DNA from: Bacteroidales bacterium
GTDB lineage: Bacteria; Bacteroidota; Bacteroidia; Bacteroidales; UBA932
Reading direction: 5' to 3'
Assembly: GCA_016283985.1 (NCBI GenBank)
Contig: JAEENZ010000034.1
Span: forward strand, 1-6,845
Length of the DNA stretch: 6,845 nucleotides
This document shows positions 5,969 through 6,845 of the stretch, piece after piece. The position numbers and the translations under genes are program-made. Position 1 is the stretch's first letter, and each line of letters opens with the position of its first letter. The notes below the pieces were generated by a model that worked only from the letters and a program-made list of their open reading frames with translations, searched no databases and was not told where the DNA came from.

Positions 5969-6845
5969 TTAGTCCTTCTCGACAAGGGTAAGCTCGACAG
6001 AGGTAGTATACTTGTCGTTGCCGTTTTCGATATTGCCATTCACGTTGAAGAAGCAATAGTCTACGTTGTCGACCTTCTGGAAATCGAGGGTGCCGGTAGC
6101 CTTGGCGTTGAAAATGTAGTTTCCTTCGCCCTTGAGTTCATAGGCGAAAGACTTGGCGGTAGGCAGGGTATAAGGCCCGGAGAAAGAATCTGCATTGGTG
6201 AAATTGATGAGGAAGGTTCCGTTCTGGGTGAAGTTGATATCCTTGACTCCGTAGTCAGCAAGATTGACATTGGGAACGTTCACCTTGTATTCCTTCAAAA
6301 GGTCTGCAACATCGTCAAGCTTCAGGACGCCATTGGAAGCCTCGAGCTTTACGCCAACGCCGTTCTTGTCGAGCTGGCCTCCCTTGACGGAGACGACGAC
6401 GCGGACGACACCCCATTTGCGGCAGAGATTAAACTCGGTCGTTCCCTCCTGAGGAGCGGGAGTATTGTCAACCGTCTCGGCCGTAACGGTCTGTGTTTCG
6501 GAAGGAGCACCGGTAGCGCTGGTCATGGTAATTTCTACGGACTTGGTCTGGGCGTTTACCTTGACGGTGGCGAAACCTGCGATTTCATACTCACCGGTAG
6601 CTTCGTTATAAACATAGGTTTTGATCTCGATGATCTCATCGCCTGCAGAGGCCTTGGTCGAAACGACCTTCTTGGTGATGATGGCATATCCACCTTCGGT
6701 GAATTCGATGTCCTTGATAATGGTCTTGGTCTCGGCATCCTGGGAAATAACGACCTGCTGGGATTCCGTCACGGTGTTGAATTCAACCTTTACGGCAGCA
6801 TCGGCAAGTGCAGGTGCTTCGAAAGTAGCTTCTTCTACCTTGGGG
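5969..6845 (-). CDS. Beta-rich probable surface protein of unknown function, 5' end missing
   Basis: The frame runs without a stop to the window edge (through ...[25 protein letters not shown]), so at least 291 residues are encoded and the start is outside. The GTG at 6772 is an ordinary internal Val codon. The visible protein is acidic, rich in Thr, Val and Asn, and dominated by short alternating strands. A Thr/Pro-rich linker (near bases 6430-6500: [16 protein letters not shown]) separates an N-terminal beta domain from a C-terminal one beginning [16 protein letters not shown]. That LCRKW segment resembles the first strand of lipocalin-like or lipoprotein domains common in Bacteroidales. 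The C-terminal domain has [11 protein letters not shown] and [10 protein letters not shown] strands. I infer a secreted, probably lipid-anchored protein, but the signal peptide and lipobox would lie outside the window. No function is recognised. A strong terminator follows the stop. Confidence 0.75.
   Translation of the reverse strand, partial: PKVEEATFEAPALADAAVKVEFNTVTESQQVVISQDAETKTIIKDIEFTEGGYAIITKKVVSTKASAGDEIIEIKTYVYNEATGEYEIAGFATVKVNAQTKSVEITMTSATGAPSETQTVTAETVDNTPAPQEGTTEFNLCRKWGVVRVVVSVKGGQLDKNGVGVKLEASNGVLKLDDVADLLKEYKVNVPNVNLADYGVKDINFTQNGTFLINFTNADSFSGPYTLPTAKSFAYELKGEGNYIFNAKATGTLDFQKVDNVDYCFFNVNGNIENGNDKYTTSVELTLVEKD

Noticed and set aside
5908..6039. 44-residue N-terminal extension of folE
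   Set aside because: It runs through the upstream terminator hairpin, the -7 box and the 3' end of the neighbouring gene, and resembles no FolE N-terminus.
6770..6772. GTG as start codon of the surface-protein gene
   Set aside because: The frame stays open and protein-like to the window edge, so this GTG is an internal valine.
1..6845. Mobile elements, CRISPR arrays, tRNA or rRNA genes, defence systems
   Set aside because: I found no transposase, integrase, regularly spaced repeats, tRNA-like folds, or nuclease or toxin-like genes on either strand.

Overview
The window looks like chromosomal DNA from a Bacteroidota bacterium, most likely order Bacteroidales. Four things point there: promoter-like TAnnTTTG boxes in the gaps between genes, no Shine-Dalgarno sequences ahead of any start, an outer-membrane barrel protein ending in phenylalanine, and the closeness of the RlmD, MscS, GTP cyclohydrolase I and cysteate synthase proteins to Bacteroidales versions. 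GC content looks slightly above half by eye. I see no insertion sequence, phage gene, tRNA, rRNA or CRISPR array.

Layout. Bases 1-602 (+) hold the 3' part of a small outer-membrane beta-barrel gene. It meets head-on, with a 4-base stop-codon overlap, a three-gene minus-strand operon (4243 to 599): rlmD (23S rRNA m5U methyltransferase), a calcium/sodium antiporter of the CaCA family, and a PLP enzyme best read as cysteate synthase. The spacers are only 9 and 12 bases. A 144-base divergent region (4244-4387) carries promoter-like elements for both directions. Then comes an MscS-type mechanosensitive channel (4388-5317, +), which again overlaps its convergent neighbour folE (5314-5907, -) by 4 bases at the stop codons. 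Upstream of folE, a 61-base gap packs a strong intrinsic terminator against the folE promoter. Beyond it lies the 3' part of an unrecognised, beta-rich, probably surface-exposed protein (5969-6845, -) that runs off the window.

Function. Most of the window is core metabolism and envelope physiology: rRNA modification, ion and osmotic homeostasis, and folate (pterin) synthesis. The metabolically distinctive gene is cysteate synthase. In Bacteroidota it is known to supply L-cysteate for capnine-type sulfonolipids, but the acyltransferase and reductase partners are not in this window.

I do not see a clearly new multi-gene system. The points worth a second look are the cysteate synthase in an operon without its pathway partners, two genes whose -7 box ends exactly 4 bases before ATG (possible leaderless mRNAs), the terminator/promoter packing ahead of folE, the two 4-base tail-to-tail gene overlaps with hairpins inside the coding sequence nearby, and methionines at the two pore-gate positions of the MscS channel.
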